A DNA stretch of 64,000 nucleotides, taken from the NCBI RefSeq assembly GCF_900129155.1, contig NZ_FQVF01000019.1, positions 1 to 64,000 on the forward strand, read 5' to 3'. Position 1 is the stretch's first letter. Each line of letters opens with the position of its first letter. Origin of the DNA: Marinomonas polaris DSM 16579 (GTDB taxonomy: Bacteria; Pseudomonadota; Gammaproteobacteria; Pseudomonadales; Marinomonadaceae). A program made the position numbers and the translations under genes. A model generated the notes under the pieces. The model did not search any database and had not been told where the DNA came from. It worked only from the letters and a program-made list of their open reading frames with translations. Of the stretch, positions 1-8,560 are shown piece after piece.

Positions 1-1
1 G

Positions 2-295
2 AGCGCGAAACAGCTGGCTTCTTATTTAGGCTTGATCCCCAAGCACAACGAATCTGGTAAACGGGCAGGAAAAACAACCTTGAGTAAGGAAGGGCCAGGC
101 TATATCAGAGCGAAGTTGTATATGGCCGCAATCGTAGCTGGGCAACATAATACCGATATAAAAGCGCAGAAAACGAGATTACTAAAACAAGGCAAAACAA
201 AAATGCAGGCGCTAGGTGCAGCGATGAGAAAGTTGTCACAAATATGTTTTGGTGTTGTTAAGAATCAAACAGAATATCAGCCTCAAGTTAGTTAA
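2..295 (+). CDS. IS110-family transposase, C-terminal fragment (cut by window start)
   Basis: The reading frame is already open at base 2 and continues to a stop at 293-295, so only the last 97 residues are visible. The segment (AKQLASYLGLIPKHNESGK, then KTTLSKEGPGYIRAKLY) matches the C-terminal Transposase_20 domain of IS110-family DEDD recombinases. There, a 'YLGL.P...SG' loop followed by 'lsK.G...lR..L...A' surrounds the conserved serine. These enzymes move short insertion sequences without making long terminal repeats and are guided by a structured bridge RNA from the element's non-coding end. Whether the element is intact cannot be told because its 5' part lies outside. A ttg at 32 is an internal codon, not the start. 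Confidence 0.85.
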   Translation, partial: SAKQLASYLGLIPKHNESGKRAGKTTLSKEGPGYIRAKLYMAAIVAGQHNTDIKAQKTRLLKQGKTKMQALGAAMRKLSQICFGVVKNQTEYQPQVS

Positions 296-312
296 ATAAA
301 AACTTGAGGCTG
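278..312 (+). terminator. Stem-loop at the end of the transposase gene
   Basis: Two perfect 12-base arms (278-289 CAGCCTCAAGTT, 301-312 AACTTGAGGCTG) flank an 11-base spacer that holds the transposase stop codon. No long T-run follows, so it is either a weak terminator or a structural element of the insertion sequence end. Confidence 0.4.
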
Positions 313-348
313 ATTAGGAGAGATGGTATCTACAGAAAACCAACCACA

Positions 349-372
349 TGTAGGTCGGCCTTCAGGCCGTCA
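349..372 (+). repeat. REP-like element, copy 1
   Basis: The unit TGTAGGTCGGCCTTCAGGCC (continuing GTCA) has a 5' GTAG tetranucleotide followed by a small hairpin with stem CGGCC/GGCCG and loop TTCA. That is the architecture of bacterial REP sequences mobilised by TnpA-REP (RAYT) transposases. The flank AAACCAACCAC is shared with copy 2. Confidence 0.65.
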
Positions 373-400
373 TAAGCCCGATAACACAAAACCAACCACG

Positions 401-424
401 TGTAGGTCAGCCTTCAGGCCATCA
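401..424 (+). repeat. REP-like element, copy 2
   Basis: A direct repeat of the unit at 349-372 with three substitutions. The two copies also share an upstream AAACCAACCAC flank and a downstream AAGCC. The hairpin loop TTCA and the GTAG box are kept. Confidence 0.65.
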
Positions 425-452
425 AAAGCCTAGTTAAACCAAACCAAAACCC

Positions 453-477
453 TTGACGCGCTAAAGCACGACCTACA
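453..477 (-). repeat. REP-like element, copy 3 (inverted)
   Basis: Read on the minus strand this is TGTAGGTCGTGCTTTAGCGC (continuing GTCAA), an inverted relative of copies 1 and 2. It has the same GTAG box and the stem CGTGC/GCGCG (one G-U pair) around loop TTTA. Together with copy 4 it forms the opposite arm of a BIME-like cluster. Confidence 0.6.
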
Positions 478-483
478 ACAAAC

Positions 484-506
484 TTGACGCACTAACGCGC
501 GACCTA
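484..506 (-). repeat. REP-like element, copy 4 (inverted)
   Basis: On the minus strand this reads TAGGTCGCGCGTTAGTGCGT (continuing CAA), a diverged fourth unit in the same orientation as copy 3. It lies just downstream of the chemoreceptor gene's stop, so it could also act as a 3' stabilising hairpin for that transcript. Confidence 0.55.
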
Positions 507-527
507 AAAAATCATTTTATTAATGCA

Positions 528-2090
528 TTACTGTTTCATGCGCTCAGCAAGGTTCCCTTGCTCATAAGCTTCTTCTTCAATATGACTAATATTGACGACT
601 ATATTTTCCGCGCGCTCAATACTGTTAATACTTAATGCGTCGACATCTTGCATCTTTTCATTAAGATCTCTAGCTACACTAGCTTGCTCTTCAGAGGATA
701 CATTGATCTGTGCCGTCATCTCTACAACACGTTTTATAGCCGCTTCTATATCACCCATTTTCTGAGCCACTTTATTAACGCTATCAACACCTTCTTGTGC
801 AACCGCTGTGCCTTTATCAATAGTATTTGTTACATCTAAAGTGTTTTTCTTCAGCTCTTCCGTCATGCTATGAATACTTTGTGTGGCATTCTGAGTGCGA
901 ATTGCCAATGCTCGAACCTCATCCGCAACCACCGCAAAACCACGCCCAGCTTCACCCGCACGAGCAGACTCAATGGCCGCATTCAACGCCAACAGATTTG
1001 TTTGCTCAGCAATACCACTAATAGAATTAACCACTTCGTTAATGCTATCACTGCGTTCAGCTAATATCGCGACAACTTTTTTAGCATCCGAAATGTCTTG
1101 ATAAACCTGACGCATAGTCTCACCCGTTTGCTGAGCCAACAAACGACTCTCACGAGATAATCCACCGACAGACTCAGTTGCCTCAACCGCCACATGAACA
1201 TGCTCTGCAACATCAGTCACACTAGACAAGAGTTGAGAACTCGCCGCAACCACTTCCTGAAAGGTATTTCGTTGCTTATTGAAATTGACCAAATTCGTTG
1301 TCACACTGGCTTTCGCATCCGATGCTCTTTGACGAAGCTGTTGAGCACCCTCTTTTAGGCGATAGCGAAAAGTATTACCAGCCGCTTCTTGATGAATTTT
1401 TGCAAACTTGATCGCGGCTTTGGTTCCAACCGTTTTACAGTATAAATACTGACCTATTGGGTTATGTGACTCGGACGATAAGCCAGAGACAACCGAGTGC
1501 AAAGACTGAGCCTGGAAATAGGTTAACCACATCCCGAACAAAGCCAAAATAGGCCCAGCAACTTGCAAAGCTAATACGTTAGACAATAAACCAATAATGG
1601 CCAATAAAATAAAACTGGACATTAAAGGCCAAGAAGCATTGCTTAAATGCGCAGATACCTTGGTCGTTATTGGTAACAAACCTTTTCCCGCATTAATACG
1701 ATCATAAATAGACTGAGCATGTTGAATTTCATCTCGCGTTGCTTTGCGGCGAACAGATTCATAACCAATCACTTTACTGCCATCTAATAGCGGACTTACA
1801 TGAGCACTTACCCAGTAATGATCTCCATTTTCACAGCGGTTTTTTACCAACCCCATCCAACTCTTACCCTGTTTCAAATTGGCCCACATATCAGCAAAAA
1901 CCGCTGCTGGCACATCAGGGTGACGGATAATATTATGTGGCGAGCCAATCAGAGCTTCACGCTTATAACCTGCTATCTCACAGAAAACATCATTCACAAA
2001 CGTAATGCGTCCCTTCACATCTGTACTGGAAACTAACACGTAGCTTTCGGGAAAATCATTTTCTTTATTTGTTACTGGCATTTTTCGCAT
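528..2090 (-). CDS. Aer-like PAS-domain methyl-accepting chemotaxis protein
   Basis: A 520-residue energy/redox taxis receptor. The N-terminal PAS domain (about residues 10-125) contains [16 protein letters not shown] and [17 protein letters not shown]. These are close to the FAD-binding PAS of E. coli Aer, which senses redox state from the cytoplasm. A hydrophobic hairpin (about 155-195) anchors it in the inner membrane. The C-terminal half is an MCP signalling domain with the conserved hairpin tip [19 protein letters not shown] that contacts CheA/CheW. I chose the ATG at 2090, preceded by CGAGAG at a 6-base spacing and giving the Aer-typical start [10 protein letters not shown]; a GTG at 2129 extends the frame but has no ribosome site. 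FAD binding is inferred from family similarity. Confidence 0.9.
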   Translation of the reverse strand: MRKMPVTNKENDFPESYVLVSSTDVKGRITFVNDVFCEIAGYKREALIGSPHNIIRHPDVPAAVFADMWANLKQGKSWMGLVKNRCENGDHYWVSAHVSPLLDGSKVIGYESVRRKATRDEIQHAQSIYDRINAGKGLLPITTKVSAHLSNASWPLMSSFILLAIIGLLSNVLALQVAGPILALFGMWLTYFQAQSLHSVVSGLSSESHNPIGQYLYCKTVGTKAAIKFAKIHQEAAGNTFRYRLKEGAQQLRQRASDAKASVTTNLVNFNKQRNTFQEVVAASSQLLSSVTDVAEHVHVAVEATESVGGLSRESRLLAQQTGETMRQVYQDISDAKKVVAILAERSDSINEVVNSISGIAEQTNLLALNAAIESARAGEAGRGFAVVADEVRALAIRTQNATQSIHSMTEELKKNTLDVTNTIDKGTAVAQEGVDSVNKVAQKMGDIEAAIKRVVEMTAQINVSSEEQASVARDLNEKMQDVDALSINSIERAENIVVNISHIEEEAYEQGNLAERMKQ

Positions 2091-2183
2091 AAACAACTCT
2101 CGATTTTTTATATTAGTTATTTTTATCACGTATGCTGGATTGTTACTATTTGTAAATATACCCTAAAAATATATCACATTGAC

Positions 2184-3560
2184 TTATTCATCATCAAAGT
2201 CTCGGTAAGCATCCGGCGCTAAATCTTCAAAGCGAGTATATTTACCCACAAATGCCAATCGGCATGTACCAATTGGACCATTACGCTGCTTACCGATAAT
2301 AATTTCAGCAATACCTTTATGCGGTGTATCTTCGTGATAAACCTCATCTCGATATACAAAGGAAATAACATCGGCATCCTGCTCAATTGCCCCAGATTCA
2401 CGCAAATCAGAGTTAACTGGGCGCTTATTGGGTCGATTCTCCAAACTACGGTTGAGCTGAGAAAGCGCCACCATAGGGCATTCCATTTCTTTGGCTATAG
2501 CCTTAAGAGAACGAGAGATTTCAGAGATCTCATTGGTACGACCTTCAGTGAAACCTGGAATTTGCATCAACTGAAGGTAATCGACCATGATCATTGCAAC
2601 ACCACCGTGTTCACGAGCAATACGTCGCACACGTGAGCGCATTTCTGTTGGGCTAATACCACCAGTATCATCAATAAAGAGCTTGCGATCTTTTAGCATT
2701 TTTACCGCAGACATTAACTTATCCCAGTCTTCCTGAACCAGTTGCCCAGAACGCATTCGAGTCTGATCGATTCGACCAAGGGAAGACAACATACGCATCA
2801 TGAGTGATTCAGCAGGCATCTCCAAACTGAATACAATAACGGGCTTATCACTAATCATGGCGGCATTTTCTACCAAGTTCATCGCAAAGGTCGTTTTACC
2901 CATGGAAGGTCGCCCTGCCACAATAATCAAATCCGACTTCTGCAACCCTGCCGTCATAGCATCTAAATCAGTAAAGCCCGTACTTAAACCTGTAATGGCA
3001 CCTTCTTGATGGTACAGCTCATCAATTTTATCGACGGTGGCACTTAAAATATCTGCGGCAATTCGCGGGCCGCCTTTTTTCTCTCCACCCTCAGCTATTT
3101 GAAATATTTTTCGCTCAGCTTCATCCAATACTTCAGCAGCAGTCATACCTTCTGGGTGAAAAGCTCGCGCAGATATATCGTTTGTTGTAGAAATAAGACG
3201 GCGCAAAATAGAACGCTCACGAACGATATCAGCATAGGAAGCGATGTTGGAGGCACTTGGCGTGGCTTCAGCAACCTCAATTAAATATGCCATACCACCA
3301 ATAGATTCTAGATCGCCACGCTTATCTAATCGCTCACCAATGGTAACCACATCAATAGGTTCTGATTCGTCAGCTAGACGAGCAATAACGGTAAAAATTG
3401 CCTTATGCTCTGGACGATAAAAATCATCAGCAATAACAAGCTCGGAGACTTTCTCCCAAGCTTGGGGATCCAACATCAACCCGCCAACAACTGAACGCTC
3501 AGCCTCAATGGAATACGGTGGTAATTTAATAGAAGCGACTTCAGAATCATTTAGTTGCAC
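2184..3560 (-). CDS. dnaB: Replicative DNA helicase DnaB
   Basis: A 458-residue hexameric 5'-3' helicase of the replication fork, loaded at oriC and partnered with primase DnaG. The N-terminal DnaB domain begins at LPPYSIEAERSVVGGLM. The RecA-like motor has Walker A GRPSMGKTTFAMN near residue 215, Walker B MIMVDYLQLM and the DnaB signature SQLNRSLENRPNKRP. The length is typical and there is no intein. It lies downstream of the rpsF-rpsR-rplI operon in the same orientation, as in many gammaproteobacteria, but a terminator at 3618-3651 separates it from rplI, so it probably has its own promoter in 3561-3617. Confidence 0.98.
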   Translation of the reverse strand: MQLNDSEVASIKLPPYSIEAERSVVGGLMLDPQAWEKVSELVIADDFYRPEHKAIFTVIARLADESEPIDVVTIGERLDKRGDLESIGGMAYLIEVAEATPSASNIASYADIVRERSILRRLISTTNDISARAFHPEGMTAAEVLDEAERKIFQIAEGGEKKGGPRIAADILSATVDKIDELYHQEGAITGLSTGFTDLDAMTAGLQKSDLIIVAGRPSMGKTTFAMNLVENAAMISDKPVIVFSLEMPAESLMMRMLSSLGRIDQTRMRSGQLVQEDWDKLMSAVKMLKDRKLFIDDTGGISPTEMRSRVRRIAREHGGVAMIMVDYLQLMQIPGFTEGRTNEISEISRSLKAIAKEMECPMVALSQLNRSLENRPNKRPVNSDLRESGAIEQDADVISFVYRDEVYHEDTPHKGIAEIIIGKQRNGPIGTCRLAFVGKYTRFEDLAPDAYRDFDDE

Positions 3561-3617
3561 GCAAAATACCCATACAAATACAGAAAAAATACAGAAAGAT
3601 TAGCTTATCACGCCAAC

Positions 3618-3651
3618 AAAAAAAGGGCATCTTGCAAAGCAAGATACCCTT
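3618..3651 (-). terminator. Rho-independent terminator of the rplI operon
   Basis: On the minus strand an 11-base stem (GGGTATCTTGC / GCAAGATGCCC, loop TTT) is followed by seven T residues. It lies 52 bases past the rplI stop and before dnaB. Confidence 0.9.
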
Positions 3652-3702
3652 CTCTTATTTAAGAAAGACTCGCATCTTTCTTAAGTAATTTACCGAAGCA
3701 AA

Positions 3703-4146
3703 TTACTCAGCGATTACTTCTAAAGTAACCGTTACAATAACTTCAGAATGAAGTTGAACGTCTACTTCGAAAGAACCTGTGTGACGAATCGCGCCTTCTG
3801 GAAGACGGATTTCAGCTTTCTCTACAGCTACTTGCGTAGAAATAGCATCAGCGATGTCACGAGTACCGATAGAACCAAAAAGCTTACCCTCATCACCAGC
3901 ATTTGCAGCGATAGTGAAAGTTTTGCCTTCTAGCGTTAAAGCACGAGCTTCAGCAGCAGCTTTACGCTCTGCAGCTTGCGCTTCAAGTTCAACACGGCGC
4001 TCTTCAAAGCTAGCCAAGTTAGCTTTAGTAGCCATTACAGCTTTTTTGTTCGGAATCAAAAAGTTACGAGCATAGCCTGGTTTAACAACAGCAACGTCAC
4101 CAATACCGCCTAGCTTGTTTACTTTGTCGAGTAGAATAACTTCCAT
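3703..4146 (-). CDS. rplI: 50S ribosomal protein L9
   Basis: A 147-residue large-subunit protein that binds 23S rRNA near the L1 stalk and helps reading-frame maintenance. The N-terminal domain carries the family signature: [32 protein letters not shown]. It is followed by the long connecting helix (about residues 40-75) and the C-terminal domain. The ATG at 4146 is preferred because GAGG lies 8 bases upstream and it gives the canonical MEVILL start. A GTG at 4155 overlaps that Shine-Dalgarno and is unlikely. It is the last gene of the rpsF-rpsR-membrane protein-rplI operon. Confidence 0.98.
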   Translation of the reverse strand: MEVILLDKVNKLGGIGDVAVVKPGYARNFLIPNKKAVMATKANLASFEERRVELEAQAAERKAAAEARALTLEGKTFTIAANAGDEGKLFGSIGTRDIADAISTQVAVEKAEIRLPEGAIRHTGSFEVDVQLHSEVIVTVTLEVIAE

Positions 4147-4198
4147 CTCGATCACCTCTAATTAATCATTAGCTATCACTTGAGTTGGACGCCTTACC

Positions 4199-5029
4199 TT
4201 ATATTCTAGAACGAATATCTACAAAGCTATCAATCACACAAAGTGCGACAAGAATATTTGCAAAGTACACATTCAGGACAAAAAAACCTACAAGATAAAA
4301 TGCGATCAGTCCAACAATCCCAATTTCTTTTTTTGCTAAAACACCATGCACTAGAGCGAGCCCCGGCAACACCAAAGCAGGTACAGCGGCTTGAGAAAGA
4401 ACAATAAAAGATCCACCTAGGCTTTCACCTATTAGAATCATTCCACCCAACACCAAACTAAACACTATTGGCAGTCTTAACTGATGAAATTCAGTACGTA
4501 ATCCGCCTGGATTATAGAGCCCTGCTTGCCATTTTCTTGCCAAAAACAAAGAAATAATAGCAATGACCACTTGGAAGATGGATATAGCCATCACCGCCTG
4601 GTTAAAAATTAAATTTTTATCAGGAACTTCAACACCTTCTTTCGTCAAAACACTCTGAACCAACGTTACCGCCAAATTCAAAATATCTGCCATCAAAAGA
4701 GGCTGAAGCAGAGTACTAATAACCGCCAAAAAGCTGCCGACTAGTAGCACCCAACTCCATGACATTGTTGATCTAAGCAAATAGCTCAACAACATCACAT
4801 CAACTAATACCATGAGCGCCGTAGCATCTCCTTGGAACATCCACAACACAAGTGCTGGTAGACAACCCCAAGCTAATACAGGTATTCCTTCTTTTACACC
4901 TTTACGAAGCACCACCAATCCTAAGATTGCAGCCGCCAGCCAAAACATCATAGGAATTAGACCAAACACCATCACACCAATAATGGCATTCAAGCGTTTT
5001 TTCATTACCCATTTAGCTAAACCACCCAT
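4199..5029 (-). CDS. DUF2232/YybS-like integral membrane protein
   Basis: A 276-residue hydrophobic protein with about eight predicted membrane segments, starting with MKKRLNAIIGVMVFGLIPMMFWLAAAILG. Its place between rpsR and rplI matches a conserved but uncharacterised membrane gene in Pseudomonas and relatives, and the general pattern fits the DUF2232 (YybS) family. I make that assignment from context and topology rather than a diagnostic motif. It lies 21 bases after the rpsR stop and about 50 bases before rplI, so it is surely co-transcribed with ribosomal protein genes. Function is unknown. The start has only a weak ribosome site (AAAGAAG). Confidence 0.7.
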   Translation of the reverse strand: MGGLAKWVMKKRLNAIIGVMVFGLIPMMFWLAAAILGLVVLRKGVKEGIPVLAWGCLPALVLWMFQGDATALMVLVDVMLLSYLLRSTMSWSWVLLVGSFLAVISTLLQPLLMADILNLAVTLVQSVLTKEGVEVPDKNLIFNQAVMAISIFQVVIAIISLFLARKWQAGLYNPGGLRTEFHQLRLPIVFSLVLGGMILIGESLGGSFIVLSQAAVPALVLPGLALVHGVLAKKEIGIVGLIAFYLVGFFVLNVYFANILVALCVIDSFVDIRSRI

Positions 5030-5050
5030 AAAAGCGCTTCTTTAAGCCTA

Positions 5051-5281
5051 TTAATTAAAGTGGCTGTCAGTGTAAGGAAGAATAGCAATGTAGCGAGCGC
5101 GTTTGATTGCAGTCGCTAGCTGACGCTGGTAACGAGCCTTAGTGCCAGTAATACGGCTAGGTACGATTTTACCAGTTTCAGTGATATAACCTTTCAGTGT
5201 GTCTAGATCTTTGTAATCGATCTCTTTAACGCCTTCTGCTGTAAAACGGCAGAACTTACGACGACGGAAAAAACGAGCCAT
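5051..5281 (-). CDS. rpsR: 30S ribosomal protein S18
   Basis: A 76-residue protein of the 30S platform that forms a heterodimer with S6. The sequence [20 protein letters not shown], followed by [19 protein letters not shown] and the basic stretch [28 protein letters not shown], is the full canonical S18. It lies 23 bases after rpsF in the same operon. No priB lies between rpsF and rpsR, unlike in enterobacteria. Confidence 0.99.
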   Translation of the reverse strand: MARFFRRRKFCRFTAEGVKEIDYKDLDTLKGYITETGKIVPSRITGTKARYQRQLATAIKRARYIAILPYTDSHFN

Positions 5282-5304
5282 GAGTGTCTCCTAATAAAAA
5301 TAGA

Positions 5305-5709
5305 TTAATCTTCAGATTCTTCAGATACTTCGTCAGAATTGTCGTGGTTACGCTCTTCACGTTGAGGAGCAGAACGACGATCTTCACGACCTTCAGAAGC
5401 TTTAATAGGAGATACGTCAGTTACCGCTTCTTTACGACGAATCACCAAGTTACGGATGATGGCATCGTTGTAGCGGAAAGTGTCGTTTAGTTCAGACAAA
5501 ACACTGTCAGAACACTCAATGTTCATAAGAACATAGTGTGCTTTGTGAATTTTGTTAATTGGGTAAGCTAGTTGACGACGGCCCCAATCTTCAAGACGGT
5601 GAACTTGACCACCATCTTCAGTGATTAGGTTAGTGTAACGCTCGACCATTGCTGGTACTTGCTCGCTTTGATCTGGGTGAACCAGAAAGACGATTTCATA
5701 ATGACGCAT
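5305..5709 (-). CDS. rpsF: 30S ribosomal protein S6
   Basis: A 134-residue S6 starting [25 protein letters not shown], with the core [21 protein letters not shown] that pairs with S18 and binds the central domain of 16S rRNA. The C-terminus is an acidic, disordered extension ([11 protein letters not shown]). In enterobacteria that tail is a target for RimK glutamylation; whether it is modified here is not known. It is the first gene of the operon and has a good Shine-Dalgarno (AAGGAGAGC). Confidence 0.99.
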   Translation of the reverse strand: MRHYEIVFLVHPDQSEQVPAMVERYTNLITEDGGQVHRLEDWGRRQLAYPINKIHKAHYVLMNIECSDSVLSELNDTFRYNDAIIRNLVIRRKEAVTDVSPIKASEGREDRRSAPQREERNHDNSDEVSEESED

Positions 5710-5796
5710 TTAAGCTCTCCTTATGGGTTCTTAGTCTCCACGCTCCCCCTGTTAAAAAAGCTGTGAGACAAGGAGTATTGATTTACAGGGACGCGC

Positions 5797-5826
5797 ATTA
5801 TATAGCACTAGTGAACAATAAGTAAA
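5797..5826 (-). promoter_or_regulatory. Predicted sigma-70 promoter of the rpsF operon with GC-rich discriminator
   Basis: On the minus strand a -35-like TTTACT (5821-5826) lies 18 bases before a consensus -10 TATAAT (5797-5802). GCGCGTCCC follows directly. A GC-rich discriminator after the -10 is the usual mark of ribosomal promoters repressed by ppGpp/DksA. The leader to rpsF is about 80 bases. Confidence 0.6.
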
Positions 5827-5976
5827 CGAAATCAACCAAAGTAATACTCGCATCACCCTTCTTAGTCTAAAACAGTAAAAATAAAACCTATTTTACTTTG
5901 GTTATTTTACAGGCTCAATTAAAGACAATAGAATTAGATTCTTCATAATTCACTCTACCCCACGGATATGGACATC

Positions 5977-6702
5977 ATGAAAAAAGCATTTTTAGCATTA
6001 TTGCTATCCACACCTATTATTGCTCAAGCTGATGGTAGCTTAGGCATCATTGGTGCTGTATCAGAATCCGTGTACAAAGAGACAGATACTCAATCTAAAT
6101 TCCTTCCCAACATAAGTTATGAAGGTGAACACTTTTTCCTTCAATTACCTGAAATTGGTTATCGTTTTTTACCCAAACAAGCACCACAAAACTTTGCTAT
6201 CGGCTTTTCTTACGAAAGTTCAAACTTTGACCCTGACGACTCAGATAATATAAACATCCAACAACTAGATGATAGAGATGACAGCATCATGGCTTTTGCC
6301 AGTTATCGAGTGGGGCCGATTTCAACAAAATTTGCTCAAGATATTAGCGGTGAACATGATGGCTACTATGCACAAATCGCCTTAGGATATCCACTTCCTG
6401 TCGGCGCATGGAAGGTCATCCCTTCCATATCATATCGCTACATGGACAGTAAAATGAGCAACCACTTATTTGGTGTCTCTCAAAGCGAATCAGTAAATAC
6501 TGGTGGTGCTATCGCTGCATACGATTCAGGTGCCGTTTCTCAAATCAGATATGGGGTAAGAGGCATTTATCCACTTTCAACAAGTGTAAATCTGATGTTA
6601 GGCATCAATCACACTAAATTCGATAGTGAAATTTTAAAAAGCCCTATTGTAGAGGACAATACGATCACATCTATTCTAGCTGGTATTATCTTTTCATTTT
6701 AA
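5977..6702 (+). CDS. MipA/OmpV-family outer membrane protein
   Basis: A 241-residue precursor with signal peptide MKKAFLALLLSTPIIAQADG, so the mature protein begins near residue 19. The remainder alternates amphipathic strands and ends in the outer-membrane barrel signature IIFSF, with a terminal phenylalanine. Segments such as LPNISYEGEHFFLQLPEIGYRF and GYPLPVGAWKVIPSISYRYMD are typical of the MipA/OmpV family (MltA-interacting or OmpV-like barrels). I chose the ATG at 5977 because GGA lies 10 bases upstream; an in-frame ATG at 5968 has no room for a ribosome site. It is a single gene with no obvious partner, so its ligand is unknown. Confidence 0.8.
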   Translation: MKKAFLALLLSTPIIAQADGSLGIIGAVSESVYKETDTQSKFLPNISYEGEHFFLQLPEIGYRFLPKQAPQNFAIGFSYESSNFDPDDSDNINIQQLDDRDDSIMAFASYRVGPISTKFAQDISGEHDGYYAQIALGYPLPVGAWKVIPSISYRYMDSKMSNHLFGVSQSESVNTGGAIAAYDSGAVSQIRYGVRGIYPLSTSVNLMLGINHTKFDSEILKSPIVEDNTITSILAGIIFSF

Positions 6703-6759
6703 TAGATACAACATAAATATCGCATCACAGGTAAATCTGAGTTTTCGGAATAATAAGTC

Positions 6760-7656
6760 ATGAGTAAATTTTCCAACAACACCCAAGCCATGCTGTTTGG
6801 CCTTGGGGCCGTGTTACTTTGGTCGACCGTTGCCACTGCGTTTTCTATATCACTCAAGTACTTCTCGCCCACACAGTTATTGCTTGTTGCGAACATCGTC
6901 TCATTGATTTTTTTAACAACCCTGATTGCATTAAAGGGTGAAACAAAGCAATTAATTAGCTTCGCCAAGCAATCATGGAAATCATCTTTATTTTTTGGCG
7001 CAATCAACCCCTTTCTTTATTACCTAATATTACTTCAAGCTTACAACATGCTTCCAGCACAAGAGGCACAAGCGATAAATTATACTTGGGCCATTATGCT
7101 TAGCTTTATGGCCGTCCCAATACTCAAACAACGCATAAAAAGCGCGGACTATATCGCAGCTGCGGCGTGCTATTTTGGCGTACTTTATATATCTACTCGC
7201 GGCCAGATAGCGTCACTAGAGTTTTCAAACGTCACAGGTGTTGCCTTCGCCCTTCTAAGTACTATTATCTGGGCTCTTTATTGGTTATTGAACACAAAAG
7301 ACAAACGCCCCAGTTTAATCGGCCTAACGCTTAATTTTGCCTTTGCACTCCCCTTAATCACGATATTTGCAGGCGTAACAGGTGAACTAAACCACTGGAA
7401 TAATGATGGATTATGGGGCGCAATTTATATTGGTTTATTTGAAATGGGACTAAGTTTTGTATTGTGGAATAGAGCATTAAAACTAACAACTAATGCCAGC
7501 CAAGTAGCGAACTTAATATTTCTATCCCCATTGCTATCAATTATCTGGCTTTCACAATTCGCAGGTGAACCTATCTTACGTTCCACACTCATTGGTTTAG
7601 CTTGTATTCTAGTTGGCCTATTTATTCAAAACTGGGCAAAAAGAAAAAAACAATAA
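6760..7656 (+). CDS. EamA/DMT-family transporter
   Basis: A 298-residue inner-membrane protein with about ten transmembrane segments built as two EamA repeats (about residues 9-140 and 158-290). Family marks include LLWSTVATAFSISLKYFSP in the first repeat and the APxEA-like loop LPAQEAQAINYTWAI. DMT transporters export or import small metabolites such as amino acids. The substrate cannot be read from sequence. It is followed 10 bases later by a second EamA gene in the same direction, probably one operon. Confidence 0.85.
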   Translation: MSKFSNNTQAMLFGLGAVLLWSTVATAFSISLKYFSPTQLLLVANIVSLIFLTTLIALKGETKQLISFAKQSWKSSLFFGAINPFLYYLILLQAYNMLPAQEAQAINYTWAIMLSFMAVPILKQRIKSADYIAAAACYFGVLYISTRGQIASLEFSNVTGVAFALLSTIIWALYWLLNTKDKRPSLIGLTLNFAFALPLITIFAGVTGELNHWNNDGLWGAIYIGLFEMGLSFVLWNRALKLTTNASQVANLIFLSPLLSIIWLSQFAGEPILRSTLIGLACILVGLFIQNWAKRKKQ

Positions 7657-7666
7657 GGACAAAAAA

Positions 7667-8560
7667 ATGCCAGCATTCATCTACCTATTACTGCCTATTT
7701 TTTTCTGGTCAGGCAATTACATTTTAGGACGATTAACCGTTTCCAATGGAATAGACCCGTTTTCAATATCTTTCTTACGCTGGAGCCTTGCCTGCCTAAT
7801 CATTTTGCCTTTTGCTTATAAGAAGCTTTGGCGAGAACGAAGTATTATCGCAAAAAACTGGCCTTTGCTTGTTCTTTTTGGCTGGCTTGGCATTTGCAAT
7901 TACAATCTTTTCCTTTATATAGGGCTCAGTACCACAACAGTCACCAATGCAGTACTACTCAATTCCATCATGCCGGTAATGATACTAATTACAGCTCGTC
8001 TACTGTTGGGAAATAAAACATCTTGGTTACAGAATACTGGCATACTCATTTCCACCCTTGGTGCAATTACCATCGTTAGCCGCGGCAGTTTAGAAACCTT
8101 TTTACACTTAAGTTTCTCACAAGGCGACTTATGGATTATTACGGCGGCTATTAGCTGGGCTATTTATTCGGTACTCATTGCAAAACGCCCGAAAGAAATG
8201 TCTTTGATTGGTTTCTTTGCCTGCACAGCAATTATAGGAACCTTGTTTCAGGCTCCACTATTCTTCCTATTTGGACATAGTCAACTAACTGACTTCACAG
8301 TAAGTAACTGGGGCGCCATCATTTATATGGGGCTATTTGCTTCAATTGGGGCTTTTTTATGCTGGAATACTGGCGTACAGAAACTCGGTGCGGCAACCGC
8401 AGGACACTTTATCCACCTCCTCCCAGTATTCAGTATCGGCCTATCAGTGATATTCCTAGGCGAACAACTGCTTAGCTTCCATTACGTCGGTATAACATTA
8501 ATTTTTTCAGGAATATTTGTGGCGACAATACTAAACAAAAAAAAGCTGCGAACGGCCTAG
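7667..8560 (+). CDS. EamA/DMT-family transporter (second of a tandem pair)
   Basis: A 297-residue ten-helix transporter beginning MPAFIYLLLPIFFWSGNYILGR, the usual EamA opening with a WxxNYxxGR motif. The second repeat starts near GDLWIITAAISWAIYSVLI. The ATG at 7667 is chosen because AAGGA lies 8 bases upstream; a longer frame to 7613 runs into the previous gene and has no ribosome site. It is only distantly similar to its upstream neighbour, so the pair does not look like a recent duplication. Its stop codon region overlaps the stop of the convergent EamA gene by 4 bases. Confidence 0.85.
   Translation: MPAFIYLLLPIFFWSGNYILGRLTVSNGIDPFSISFLRWSLACLIILPFAYKKLWRERSIIAKNWPLLVLFGWLGICNYNLFLYIGLSTTTVTNAVLLNSIMPVMILITARLLLGNKTSWLQNTGILISTLGAITIVSRGSLETFLHLSFSQGDLWIITAAISWAIYSVLIAKRPKEMSLIGFFACTAIIGTLFQAPLFFLFGHSQLTDFTVSNWGAIIYMGLFASIGAFLCWNTGVQKLGAATAGHFIHLLPVFSIGLSVIFLGEQLLSFHYVGITLIFSGIFVATILNKKKLRTA

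Noticed and set aside
5710..5790. S6:S18 autoregulatory leader before rpsF
   Set aside because: CCCTGT and ACAGGG can pair, but the characteristic CCG-containing internal loop was not found.
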